Notes: a model not told the origin generated them from the letters alone. A DNA stretch of 14,547 bases from Chloroflexota bacterium (GCA_025924845.1 JAICHN010000079.1:1-14547); one strand, 5' to 3'. Positions 1 through 6,174 are shown, counted from the first letter of the stretch. Translations and numbers: made by a program.

Positions 1-2
1 CT

Positions 3-272
3 TTAGGCGACCAAGACGGGTCCGCTCCGACGAGGGACAGTTCCTTTCCCGGCAACCGTGTGGAGGAGCACACCGGTGCGGGCGTCGAGCACACGCACGG
101 CGTCGCCGGCCACAACAACATATCCATCGTCCACGGCTACGGAAACACCGCTCACCCTAACAGTAGGCACGACGAAAGTGCTCGTCATAGAGCGTAGAGG
201 CACCACACCGGCTAGGCTTAGGAACAGCGCCACGAGTAGCGCCAGCCCAAACAACAAGCGCCTATCTCTCAT
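3..272 (-). CDS. Short membrane-anchored protein with one propeller-like repeat
   Basis: An 89-residue ORF from ATG (272-270) to TAA (5-3). Residues about 6-27 form one hydrophobic segment after a basic start (MRDRR), so it is a signal anchor or signal peptide. The rest contains one stretch typical of a YVTN/PQQ-type beta-propeller blade (SVAVDDGYVVVAGDAVRVLD, then ARTG). Real propellers need four or more such blades, so this protein is either truncated or frameshifted near the left edge; another frame is still open at the window start. The ribosome-binding site is weak (AAGG about 10 nt upstream). No function can be assigned. A similar blade-like fragment lies on the other strand at 1975-2142. 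Confidence 0.4.
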   Translation of the reverse strand: MRDRRLLFGLALLVALFLSLAGVVPLRSMTSTFVVPTVRVSGVSVAVDDGYVVVAGDAVRVLDARTGVLLHTVAGKGTVPRRSGPVLVA

Positions 273-861
273 CGGTTCTCAGCCTTGCTCATCCCCAGTG
301 CTATGATCCTGATTCTTCAGCCGGAAACGCGGCACGGAAGCGCGAACACTCTGCATAGGGGTTTACGCCCCGCTTTTACGCAACATACTCACCTGCTTAA
401 GCAATGGCAACGCCAGCATGAGTACGGCACTGGATAGCCCACCGTTAGAGCATTATCCTCGTAGGTTGAACATCCGTTACTGATCCGCGTTGGCCGTCGG
501 AGCCGATGGCCGGCCCACACCACCATACACCAAGAATTTCTCCAAAACATCTGTCGTTTGTCAGATGTTTTGAGGTCCTCTCATGCTATAGGCTAGGCAG
601 TGACGGTGGCCGATGCGAAGACAGCAGCTATGACGAGTGACAAGCGGGTCAGATCGCAAACATCCGGCATCCCCACTAGCAGGGACAGGCTACCCATAGG
701 CGCTGTGTGGATGATATTTCGGGACAACGTCGCGCTCGAAGGCCGCCTCTATGATGACGCAGTTGGCTATGCCTGCTGTCACGCTTGTGATAGAGTGTAG
801 AAGCGCTAGTAAGTGGGTCGCTGGATGTCAAGTGCATCCGGCGACAGAGAGTGGAGGCGGC
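273..861. other. Gene-poor stretch, no convincing gene
   Basis: About 590 bases with no ORF that I recognise. GC is visibly lower than in the metabolic locus to the right. A 66-codon GTG ORF at 600-800 has no recognisable motif or ribosome-binding site. The stretch contains two small inverted repeats: 492-500/503-511 (GGCCGTCGG against CCGATGGCC, one G-T wobble, 2-nt spacer) and the 11-bp hairpin at 543-572, listed separately. It looks like decayed or intergenic accessory DNA. Confidence 0.5.
543..572. repeat. 11-bp perfect inverted repeat (hairpin)
   Basis: CAAAACATCTG at 543-553 is perfectly repeated in inverse orientation as CAGATGTTTTG at 562-572, with an 8-nt loop. The right arm ends in TTTTG, so as RNA on the plus strand it could be a weak terminator-like hairpin. 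The stem is AT-rich and no U-tract follows it, which fits a protein-binding site or relic equally well. Confidence 0.5.
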
Positions 862-1128
862 ATGGTCAGTTCTACCCGCGACCGGTTCGATTTCATCGCG
901 GTCTTCCTACGGCATTCCAGGGTATATCTTGCTGTCTACTGGGCTCTGGTTATTGCTCTGGCTGCTTTTGCACAGGGCGGATTTACCCACAGCATCTCAC
1001 GAACAAGTAGGCATAGCGTGAGTTCGCAATCTTCGCCGGCTACATGCACTGGTGGTAAGGTTCTGGTGCATTTTGCTGATTCCGGCCTGACCCAATGCTT
1101 GGTGGTGGCTATGCCCTCCAGGCCATAG
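862..1128 (+). CDS. Hypothetical small single-pass membrane protein, possibly a gene remnant
   Basis: An 88-residue ORF starting at ATG 862, preceded by a usable ribosome-binding site (GGAGG, 853-857). The ORF is open further upstream to 751, but the ribosome-binding site favours 862. Residues about 20-40 (RVYLAVYWALVIALAAFAQG) form one probable transmembrane helix. What follows is serine-rich and low in information, and the end of the ORF runs into the hairpin at 1093-1140. I recognise no family. It may be the 5' end of a membrane-protein gene truncated by the event that created the palindromic DNA downstream, or simply a chance ORF. Confidence 0.25.
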   Translation: MVSSTRDRFDFIAVFLRHSRVYLAVYWALVIALAAFAQGGFTHSISRTSRHSVSSQSSPATCTGGKVLVHFADSGLTQCLVVAMPSRP

Positions 1129-1140
1129 CGGTAAGCATTG
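1093..1140. repeat. Nested inverted repeat next to the 54-bp palindrome
   Basis: CAATGCTT (1093-1100) pairs perfectly with AAGCATTG (1133-1140). Inside this, GCTATG (1108-1113) pairs with CATAGC (1124-1129), with further CC/GG pairing near a TCCA tip. The outer arm ends at 1140, exactly one base before the perfect palindrome begins at 1141, so the two structures abut without a spacer. Confidence 0.55.
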
Positions 1141-1194
1141 TCAAGAACGCTTGATGGGGATTCGGCCGGCCGAATCCCCATCAAGCGTTCTTGA
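1141..1194. repeat. Perfect 54-bp palindrome
   Basis: Left arm 1141-1167 (starts TCAAGAACGCTTGATGGGG) and right arm 1168-1194 are exact reverse complements over 27 bp with no loop and no mismatch, centred on GGCCGGCC. The symmetry ends at 1140/1195 (G and G). No T-tract follows, so it is not a standard intrinsic terminator. Possible origins are two head-to-head ends of an insertion element, a replication or conjugation hairpin, or an inverted join made during assembly. Confidence 0.85.
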
Positions 1195-1221
1195 GCGGAA
1201 GCCGTGTATCTTGCTCAGATC

Positions 1222-1455
1222 TCATTGCACAGGGGCAAGCGCGCAAAGAGTTCGATCTGAATCGGCGTGGCGGTCACAGGAGTGAGCGTCTCCCCGTAAG
1301 TGAGTTCTCGCCTTCAGCGTGTTCGCCGTGTTGAGGTAGAAATCCAATGAAAATATGGCAAAGGTGATGCTGCGGCCCATGCCCTCGCGGAAGATTCGGA
1401 AGCTTTTGACGTGGTTGACGACGCCGCATAATCTTGAAATCAGGTGCGCTATCAT
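1222..1455 (-). pseudogene. Possible transposase C-terminal relic
   Basis: A 77-residue ORF. Its stretch VKSFRIFREGMGRS followed by FAIFSLDFYLNTANT is loosely reminiscent of the C-terminal part of DDE transposases (IS5-like proteins often have a K-x-FRI segment, then a hydrophobic helix with N). No DDE catalytic triad is present, no terminal repeats can be paired with confidence, and the upstream part is in other frames. Its position beside a perfect palindrome makes an insertion-sequence relic plausible, but the resemblance is from memory and weak; it could be a chance ORF. Confidence 0.2.
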
Positions 1456-1464
1456 ACCTATGAT
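1434..1464 (+). promoter_or_regulatory. Candidate promoter/operator of the toxin-antitoxin operon
   Basis: TTGAAA (1434-1439) and TATGAT (1459-1464) are spaced by 19 bp, a slightly long sigma70-like pair. The -10 box forms the right half of an inverted repeat, ATCATA-CC-TATGAT (1451-1464). A palindrome overlapping the -10 box is what an autorepressing antitoxin would bind. The antitoxin start lies about 60 nt downstream. A competing pair, TTGACG (1406-1411) with CATAAT (1427-1432), has only 15 bp spacing. Confidence 0.4.
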
Positions 1465-1526
1465 GTCGGCCGAAGAGGCCGGCCGGGACGAGGAAGCATG
1501 CTACATCCGTCCTGAAAGGGAGAAAC

Positions 1527-1718
1527 ATGACTGGAATTCAGTTTGTCACTGATGAAAAGGGCCGCAAGACGGCGGTACTGATCGACCTCAAGAAACACAA
1601 GGCGCTTTGGGAGGACATTCAAGATCTGCTCGTCTCGCAATCACGGCGGGATGAGAAAGGCATTCCACTGGAAGATGTGAAAGCTGATCTCATTAAGCGC
1701 GGAAAGCTGCGTGGTTAG
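1527..1718 (+). CDS. Type II antitoxin, RelB/Phd-like
   Basis: A 63-residue protein starting at ATG 1527 behind a good ribosome-binding site (GAAAGGGAG, about 4 nt upstream). It opens with a short beta-rich segment (IQFVTDEKGRKTAVLIDLKK), then an acidic amphipathic helix (ALWEDIQDLLVSQSRRDE) and a C-terminal tail (IPLEDVKADLIKRG). This is the usual plan of small antitoxins partnered with RelE/ParE toxins: N-terminal dimerisation/DNA binding and a C-terminal toxin-neutralising helix. Its stop overlaps the toxin start by 8 bp, implying translational coupling. By family knowledge it binds and inhibits the toxin and represses the operon, possibly at the repeat at 1451-1464. The exact subfamily is not resolved. 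Confidence 0.8.
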   Translation: MTGIQFVTDEKGRKTAVLIDLKKHKALWEDIQDLLVSQSRRDEKGIPLEDVKADLIKRGKLRG

Positions 1719-1974
1719 GTACCGTGTCGAACTCAAGCCCAGCGCAAAGAAGGAGTTGGACAAGCTTCCAGATAGCGCCATCGCGCGGCTAGTACCCCGG
1801 CTGGAGCGGTTGGCCACGAATCCGCGTCCGCCGGGGTGCAAGAAACTCCAGGGAGGTGAGAACGAATGGCGCATCCGTTCGGGCGACTATCGGGCGGTCT
1901 ACACTGTTGACGACCAAAAACTCCTGGTAGAAATCACTCGTATCCGCCATCGAAGTGAGGTCTACGAATCGTGA
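1711..1974 (+). CDS. RelE/ParE-superfamily toxin, probable mRNA interferase
   Basis: An 87-residue protein with a GTG start inside the end of the antitoxin gene. The start is fixed by the family pattern near the N-terminus (YRVELKPSAKKELDKLP). Hallmarks are the middle segment KKLQGGENEWRIRSGDYRAV (residues 44-63) and the end VEITRIRHRSEVYES. Basic residues (R54, R56, R61, R81) and Y85 lie where ribosome-dependent RelE nucleases carry their catalytic residues, which favours mRNA cleavage over gyrase inhibition, though the sequence does not settle this. Length is normal and the gene looks intact. It forms a two-gene operon with the antitoxin. Such modules are common in mobile or accessory DNA, matching its surroundings. 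Confidence 0.88.
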   Translation: MVRYRVELKPSAKKELDKLPDSAIARLVPRLERLATNPRPPGCKKLQGGENEWRIRSGDYRAVYTVDDQKLLVEITRIRHRSEVYES

Positions 1975-2142
1975 GTGCCGAAAAGGAATCTCATCGATGC
2001 ACTCAAGCGCGGAAGAAGGCATGCGTATGCGACAGGTGGCGCCCTCCATCAGAACTTGGATGATAGCTCGTCGGTAGCCATCGGCCTGCGGGGAGCGCTG
2101 GTGGTCGCTGGGACCGACGGGCAGTTACGCGTGTATCGCTGA
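1975..2142 (+). pseudogene. Propeller-blade-like C-terminal fragment
   Basis: An open frame directly following the toxin stop (TGA 1972-1974, then GTG 1975) runs 55 codons to TGA 2140-2142. Its last part, SSVAIGLRGALVVAGTDGQL then RVYR and the stop, resembles a final beta-propeller (PQQ/WD-like) strand pair. It parallels the fragment at 3-272 (SVAVDDGYVVVAGDAVRV). The first 30 codons (RNLIDALKRGRRHAYATGG) do not look propeller-like. It may be the tail of a gene interrupted by insertion of the toxin-antitoxin module, or a small ORF co-transcribed with it. The similarity is short. Confidence 0.25.
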
Positions 2143-2251
2143 CGGGCTGAGCCTGGCAGTGGGTTTGGTGTTGTCCTCACGTTCTTCGGCGCGGCGCCAG
2201 CCTCCGTGCATCCGTGCTTCGGGAGTTAAGCCGACTCCGGCCCGCCGGCCA

Positions 2252-3562
2252 CTACGCAGAAGACGGCATCGCTTCCGCGGCGACCAATTCGTCCAGCCCC
2301 GCGAATACCTTTTGGATCGCGGCGACGACATACTCCATGGTACTGCTCTCCTGGCCGCAGAGCGGGTAGCGCTCCGAGCCGATCAGCAGGGAGCAGTCCA
2401 GTAAGCGGGTGGCCTCCGGATAGCCGTTTGCGTCGTATTGGATGTCGCGGCTCGCGGGCGGCACGGTCCAGGGAAAGTGACCGCCGTAGCCGGTGCGCTG
2501 CTGGAAGACCGGGTAGGCGGGCAGCGCGGTGGTGTGCCACAACACCGCTTCCACCCCCTCGGCCCGTAGGGCATGCAGAAGCAGATTACGCAGCTTTTGT
2601 TCCGGCAGATCGATGCCCATGGCAGCCGGGTCGAGGCGGACCCGATACTTCTGGAAGGTGTGAGTGCGATTGGCCGGTACATGCGGGGGCTGGACACCGG
2701 GAATACCGGCCAGAGCCTCGGTGAGAATCGCCGCGTTGGCCGCCGCCCGTTGGTTGCTTTCGTCCAGCCGGCGCAGTTGGCTGCGCGTAAAGGCGGCAGG
2801 CATTTCCTGTGAGCGATGGTTCCAGCCGATCACATAGGAGTGATAGGGCCGGAACAACTCGTCATCCAGATGGTCAACCCGTTCGCCGAAGATGCGGAAC
2901 CGGTTGGCGCGGCGCAGGAGGTCATCGTCGTTGGTCACGAAAAACCCGCCCTCGCCGCCTGGTAAGGACTTCGTGAAATTCAGGCTAAAGGCCCCCATCT
3001 TGCCGATCGATCCCACGCGCTTGCCCTGATAGGTGGCGCCGTGCGCCTGGCAGGCATCCTCGATGACCACGAGGCCGTGTCGCGCGGCAACCGCCATGAT
3101 CTCGTCCAGATCGGCAGGCAGGCCGTGAATATGGACCGGCATGATCGCTCTGGTCCGGGGCGTGATCGCTTGCTCCACCTGCTTGGGATCGAGCGTGAAG
3201 GTACGAGGATCGATGTCGACGAACACCGGTATGGCCAGGGCATGCAGAATAGCCAGCGCCGAGGCCGAGAACGAAAAGGCCGAGGTGATCACCTCATCGC
3301 CGGGCGCCAGGTCGAGGGCCAGCAAGGCGAGATGGAGCGCCGCGGTGCCGCTGTTGGTGGCCAGGCAATGGCGGACTCCGATGTATGCCGCGAATTCCCG
3401 CTGCAGCGCGGCGGCCTCCGGCGCGTCCGCTCCCCCTATAATGCCCCGGTCGAGCACCGCCATGACCGCAGCCTTGTCCTCGTCCAGGATACGGGGCCAT
3501 GCTCGCTGGATACCCGCCGGCACGGCAGGCGTCCCGCCGTGAATTGCTAGCCGCTCACTCAT
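2252..3562 (-). CDS. DegT/DnrJ/EryC1/StrS-family PLP aminotransferase (first copy)
   Basis: About 436 residues from ATG 3562 (a GTG directly before it at 3565 is the alternative; AAGGG lies 9 nt upstream of the ATG) to TAG 2254-2252. Fold-type I aminotransferase of the sugar/aminocyclitol family. It shows the phosphate-binding NSGTAALHLAL (about 70-80), VIEDACQAHG with D169 for the PLP ring nitrogen, FSLNFTKSLPGGEGG with Schiff-base lysine K198, and WNHRSQEMPAA with N248. The opening LAIHGGTPAVP resembles StsC/AHBA-synthase-like members that act on keto-cyclitols or keto-sugars. Probable role: reversible transfer of an amino group between glutamate/glutamine and a keto-sugar or inosose. It is the second gene of the leftward arm, 128 bp after the other aminotransferase. 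The 109 bp after its stop show no clear terminator. Confidence 0.9.
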   Translation of the reverse strand: MSERLAIHGGTPAVPAGIQRAWPRILDEDKAAVMAVLDRGIIGGADAPEAAALQREFAAYIGVRHCLATNSGTAALHLALLALDLAPGDEVITSAFSFSASALAILHALAIPVFVDIDPRTFTLDPKQVEQAITPRTRAIMPVHIHGLPADLDEIMAVAARHGLVVIEDACQAHGATYQGKRVGSIGKMGAFSLNFTKSLPGGEGGFFVTNDDDLLRRANRFRIFGERVDHLDDELFRPYHSYVIGWNHRSQEMPAAFTRSQLRRLDESNQRAAANAAILTEALAGIPGVQPPHVPANRTHTFQKYRVRLDPAAMGIDLPEQKLRNLLLHALRAEGVEAVLWHTTALPAYPVFQQRTGYGGHFPWTVPPASRDIQYDANGYPEATRLLDCSLLIGSERYPLCGQESSTMEYVVAAIQKVFAGLDELVAAEAMPSSA

Positions 3563-3690
3563 CACTTGTTACCCTTCTCCCACCTCACGACCGCCTAGTC
3601 GAGAGGCCCACACGGCAATCGTTCTGCTCTTCGCTTGGTCGCATATTCGCCGCCCCTCGGCCTTGGTGTCCCGCGCAGGCCGCAGGCAGT

Positions 3691-5004
3691 CTAACAGAGC
3701 GCCCGCAGCACTTTGTCCAACGCCTCGGCCGTTTCCCGTACATCCTGTTCGCTCAGCCGCGGACTGACGTCGAGATGCACGGCGCGCTCCAACAAGGAGA
3801 GCGTGGTCGGACACATATCGGCGTGATACTCGATGGGGCGGCGCGCCATGCAAAACGGGTAGCCCGCCGCGTTCCAGGTTCGCTTGGCCAGGATATCGGT
3901 CCAGCAGGCGTAGATATGCCAATCGTGCTGACCGGCGGCATAGAGCACTCGTGCCCCAACCCCCTCGGCGACGAGGGCTTGCGCTACCTTGCCCGCCAGT
4001 TCGGGCGTCTGGGTAAAGAAGATCAGGGCTATGCCGGCTTCACCCGAGGCGTCCGGCAGCCGGCGCAAGCGCACCCGGCCAGTATTGGCGACGGCCTCGC
4101 GCAGCACCGCCTTGTGACCACGCATCCGCTCCAGCATGGGATCGAGCCGATCCAGTTGGACGTTGCCGAGGGCCGCCGTGATCTCGGGCATACGAAAATT
4201 CATCCCCGGAAACGCCTGGAACGTGGCACGCACCGCTGGATCCGGATCCTGCCAGGCAGCGCCGCGCCACTCCGACGCCGAGTCGTGAAAACACTTGGCG
4301 CGGAACAAGGTTTCCGGGTGGTCGGTGACCAGGATGCCGCCCTCGCCGGTGGTGATGATCTTATGCATCTGCAAGCTGAAGCAGCCGACCTCGCCAAGCG
4401 ATCCGGCCGGCTTGCCATGATACGACGAGCCGCATGCCTGAGCCACATCCTCGATAATCACCAGGTTATGCTCTCGCGCGATGGCCCGCAACTCATCCAT
4501 TTGGGAGGGCACGCCACGCATATGCACGGGCATGATGGCGCGGGTGTAAGGTGAAAGGTTGGCCCGAACCTCCGCCGGATCCAGGGTGAGGGTATCGTCA
4601 ACCTCGGTGATGATCGGTATCGCCCCCACGGCCAGCACGGCGGATGGACTGGCCACGAACGTATACGCGGGCACGATCACTTCGTCGCCGGGACCAATGC
4701 CCAGCGCGGCAAGTCCTGTAATCAGGGCAGCGGTGCCCGAAGTAACCCCCAGCGCGTACGCGGCGCCCATCCGGTCGGCGAACCGCCGTTCAAAGTCATC
4801 CACCGCTGAATAAGTGATCGTGTCGTCGGGACCGTAAAAGCGGATCAGGCGTTTGGAATCGAGGACCCGCAGTACGGCCGCGCGCTCGGCCTCGCCAATC
4901 TCCATGCCGCCGGGGAACATCGGTGGTTCCGGGCGGGTACGTGCTTTCGGACCACCCTGCAAGGCAAGCCGCGAAACCCCCTCAAGCGTCTTTGCTTCAG
5001 CCAT
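3691..5004 (-). CDS. DegT/DnrJ/EryC1/StrS-family PLP aminotransferase (second copy)
   Basis: A 437-residue protein from ATG 5004, with an excellent ribosome-binding site (GGAGGAG, 6 nt upstream), to TAG 3693-3691. Motifs: VTSGTAALITGLAAL (88-102), IIEDVAQACGSSYHG with D186, FSLQMHKIITTGEGG with Schiff-base lysine K215, and NFRMPEITAALGNVQLDRLD (269-288). All residues needed for an active PLP aminotransferase are present, unlike the sugar-dehydratase-like relatives that replace the lysine with histidine. It is clearly diverged from its neighbour, so two distinct substrates, or two positions on one substrate, are likely. It is the first gene of the leftward arm, under the promoter and operator at 5036-5082. 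In a transporter-linked, LacI-controlled locus, removal of an amino group is as likely as addition. Confidence 0.9.
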   Translation of the reverse strand: MAEAKTLEGVSRLALQGGPKARTRPEPPMFPGGMEIGEAERAAVLRVLDSKRLIRFYGPDDTITYSAVDDFERRFADRMGAAYALGVTSGTAALITGLAALGIGPGDEVIVPAYTFVASPSAVLAVGAIPIITEVDDTLTLDPAEVRANLSPYTRAIMPVHMRGVPSQMDELRAIAREHNLVIIEDVAQACGSSYHGKPAGSLGEVGCFSLQMHKIITTGEGGILVTDHPETLFRAKCFHDSASEWRGAAWQDPDPAVRATFQAFPGMNFRMPEITAALGNVQLDRLDPMLERMRGHKAVLREAVANTGRVRLRRLPDASGEAGIALIFFTQTPELAGKVAQALVAEGVGARVLYAAGQHDWHIYACWTDILAKRTWNAAGYPFCMARRPIEYHADMCPTTLSLLERAVHLDVSPRLSEQDVRETAEALDKVLRALC

Positions 5005-5035
5005 CGCTGTCTCCTCCGTACGTCGGGTCCTCGTG

Positions 5036-5049
5036 TGCCAACGTTGGCA
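5036..5049. promoter_or_regulatory. LacI-type operator O1 (leftward arm)
   Basis: TGCCAACGTTGGCA is a perfect 14-bp palindrome with the AACGTT core and central CpG typical of LacI/PurR-family operators. On the minus strand it begins 3 nt after the -10 box, so it covers the predicted start of the aminotransferase transcript. It matches O2 (5159-5172) as TGCnAACGTTnGCA. Confidence 0.85.
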
Positions 5050-5052
5050 TGG

Positions 5053-5082
5053 ATGCTAGCACGCTTTCGGAACTGGTGTCAA
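5053..5082 (-). promoter_or_regulatory. Sigma70-type promoter for the aminotransferase arm
   Basis: On the minus strand TTGACA (5082-5077), an 18-bp spacer and TAGCAT (5058-5053). The -35 is a perfect consensus match and the -10 matches at four of six positions. Predicted start near 5046, within operator O1, leaving a leader of about 40 nt before ATG 5004. Confidence 0.75.
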
Positions 5083-5126
5083 TACACGCTCCCCGCGGCG
5101 GGCAAACGGGATGGAATCACCGCGCG

Positions 5127-5155
5127 TTGACCAGGGTGCGGGATAGTGCTAGGAT
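5127..5155 (+). promoter_or_regulatory. Sigma70-type promoter for the transporter arm
   Basis: TTGACC (5127-5132), a 17-bp spacer and TAGGAT (5150-5155). The -35 matches consensus at five of six positions and the -10 at four. Predicted start near 5162, inside operator O2, about 36 nt before ATG 5198. Confidence 0.75.
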
Positions 5156-5158
5156 TTA

Positions 5159-5172
5159 TGCTAACGTTCGCA
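5159..5172. promoter_or_regulatory. LacI-type operator O2 (rightward arm)
   Basis: TGCTAACGTTCGCA matches O1 at 12 of 14 positions and is palindromic except for the one variable base in each half (TGCnAACGTTnGCA). It starts 3 nt after the -10 box TAGGAT, exactly the geometry of O1 relative to its own promoter. A repressor bound here would block transcription start of the permease operon. Confidence 0.82.
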
Positions 5173-5197
5173 CAAGACACGGCTCGGGTGAGGTGGG

Positions 5198-6172
5198 ATG
5201 ATCTCTCGGGACGGCGCGGCTGAACAACGGCAAGGAGGCGCCGTCGTGCCTCGGGGCACTGAGACGGCGACTATCGAGCGGACACGGACTTCTTGGTCGA
5301 GCCGCCTTCACCGCCTCCCCTGGACGGCGGCGCTTCTGCTGCTTCCCGCTACCGCCTTGCTTCTGGTTTTCCTGTTCGGGCCGATCGTGCAGGCCATTCG
5401 CGTCGCCACCACCAATGAAGCACTCACCGGGCCGCATGCCATCGACTACACCTCGGTCGGCCTCGGCAACTTTTCCAGGCTGTTTGGCGACCCCGATTTT
5501 CTCAATGCACTTCGGGTGAGCGCGATCTATGTCAGCGGCAGCGTGGCCGGTATCTCCGCCGTCGGCTTGCTCCTGGCCTATTTGATGCGCCGCGGCGTCC
5601 ACCCAGCGCTCGTGAAATTAGTGTCCGGGGTGGTGATTGTGGCGTGGGTGATCCCCGAGATCGTGGCCGGCTTTATCTGGCTTGCCTTCGGCGGCAACAA
5701 CGGCACCCTGGCCATGATTTTAAGTCCGATCAGCCGCGGAGGCAGCGACCTATTGATCAACGCGCCGCTTGTGCTGGTCACCGTGGCTACAATCTGGGCA
5801 ACCGCCGCGTTCTCCATGTTGGTGTTTACGGCCGGGCTGCACGGCCTGCCCGAGGAGGTGCTGGAGGCGGCCACCATGGATGGCGCCAATCCATGGCAGC
5901 GCATCCTTCATATTGAACTCCCCATGCTCAAAACGACCATTGCCACGAACCTGATCCTGGTTACGCTCTCGGTGCTGACCGACTTCACACTGATCTTTAC
6001 CCTGACCGCCGGCGGCCCCGGTACCGAAACCACCACCCTGCCCCTCTATGTCTTTCAAGAGGCGATCTCCTTTACCGTGCTGGGCTACGGGACGGCGGCG
6101 GCGGTGATCTTGATCGCCGTGGCCGCCGTGGTGTCGGTGTTGTACGTACTGTTGCTCCGGATCGAGGTCTGA
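5198..6172 (+). CDS. ABC sugar transporter permease, MalF/UgpA type
   Basis: A 324-residue inner-membrane protein with about six transmembrane segments: the first at about 42-67, then 106-130, 141-163, 188-212, 248-270 and 297-320. The cytoplasmic EAA loop (EVLEAATMDGANPWQRILHI, about 220-239, followed by ELPML) contacts the ATPase and defines a carbohydrate-type (CUT1) permease. The start is ambiguous: ATG 5198 has a GAGG only 4 nt upstream, whereas the in-frame GTG 5246 (residue 17) has a near-perfect AAGGAGG at 7 nt spacing; 5198 is given as the outer limit. It is the first gene of the rightward operon, 2 nt before the next permease. No ATP-binding subunit is encoded in the window, so a shared MsiK/MalK-type ATPase elsewhere is expected. 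Substrate not deducible from this protein. Confidence 0.93.
   Translation: MISRDGAAEQRQGGAVVPRGTETATIERTRTSWSSRLHRLPWTAALLLLPATALLLVFLFGPIVQAIRVATTNEALTGPHAIDYTSVGLGNFSRLFGDPDFLNALRVSAIYVSGSVAGISAVGLLLAYLMRRGVHPALVKLVSGVVIVAWVIPEIVAGFIWLAFGGNNGTLAMILSPISRGGSDLLINAPLVLVTVATIWATAAFSMLVFTAGLHGLPEEVLEAATMDGANPWQRILHIELPMLKTTIATNLILVTLSVLTDFTLIFTLTAGGPGTETTTLPLYVFQEAISFTVLGYGTAAAVILIAVAAVVSVLYVLLLRIEV
5232..5238 (+). promoter_or_regulatory. Strong internal ribosome-binding site
   Basis: AAGGAGG sits inside the annotated start of the first permease, 7 nt before an in-frame GTG (5246). It is stronger than the site in front of ATG 5198 and argues that the real protein has 308 residues. Confidence 0.6.
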
Positions 6173-6174
6173 GC

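Noticed and set aside
600..800. 66-codon plus-strand ORF in the gene-poor stretch
   Set aside because: GTG start without a ribosome-binding site, no hydrophobic or family pattern, and composition that looks non-coding.
1141..1194. Reading the 54-bp palindrome as an intrinsic terminator
   Set aside because: No loop, no following T-tract on either strand, and no convincing gene ending directly before it.
3591..3640. Possible extra operator (GCAATCGTTCTGC) between the aminotransferase genes
   Set aside because: Only part of the motif is kept and the palindromic centre is lost; no promoter was found next to it.
3499..4554. Long plus-strand ORF (351 codons) opposite the aminotransferase genes
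   Set aside because: It spans the gap between, and runs antisense to, two genes with intact PLP motifs; its translation is compositionally odd and has no recognisable motif. It is a high-GC shadow frame.
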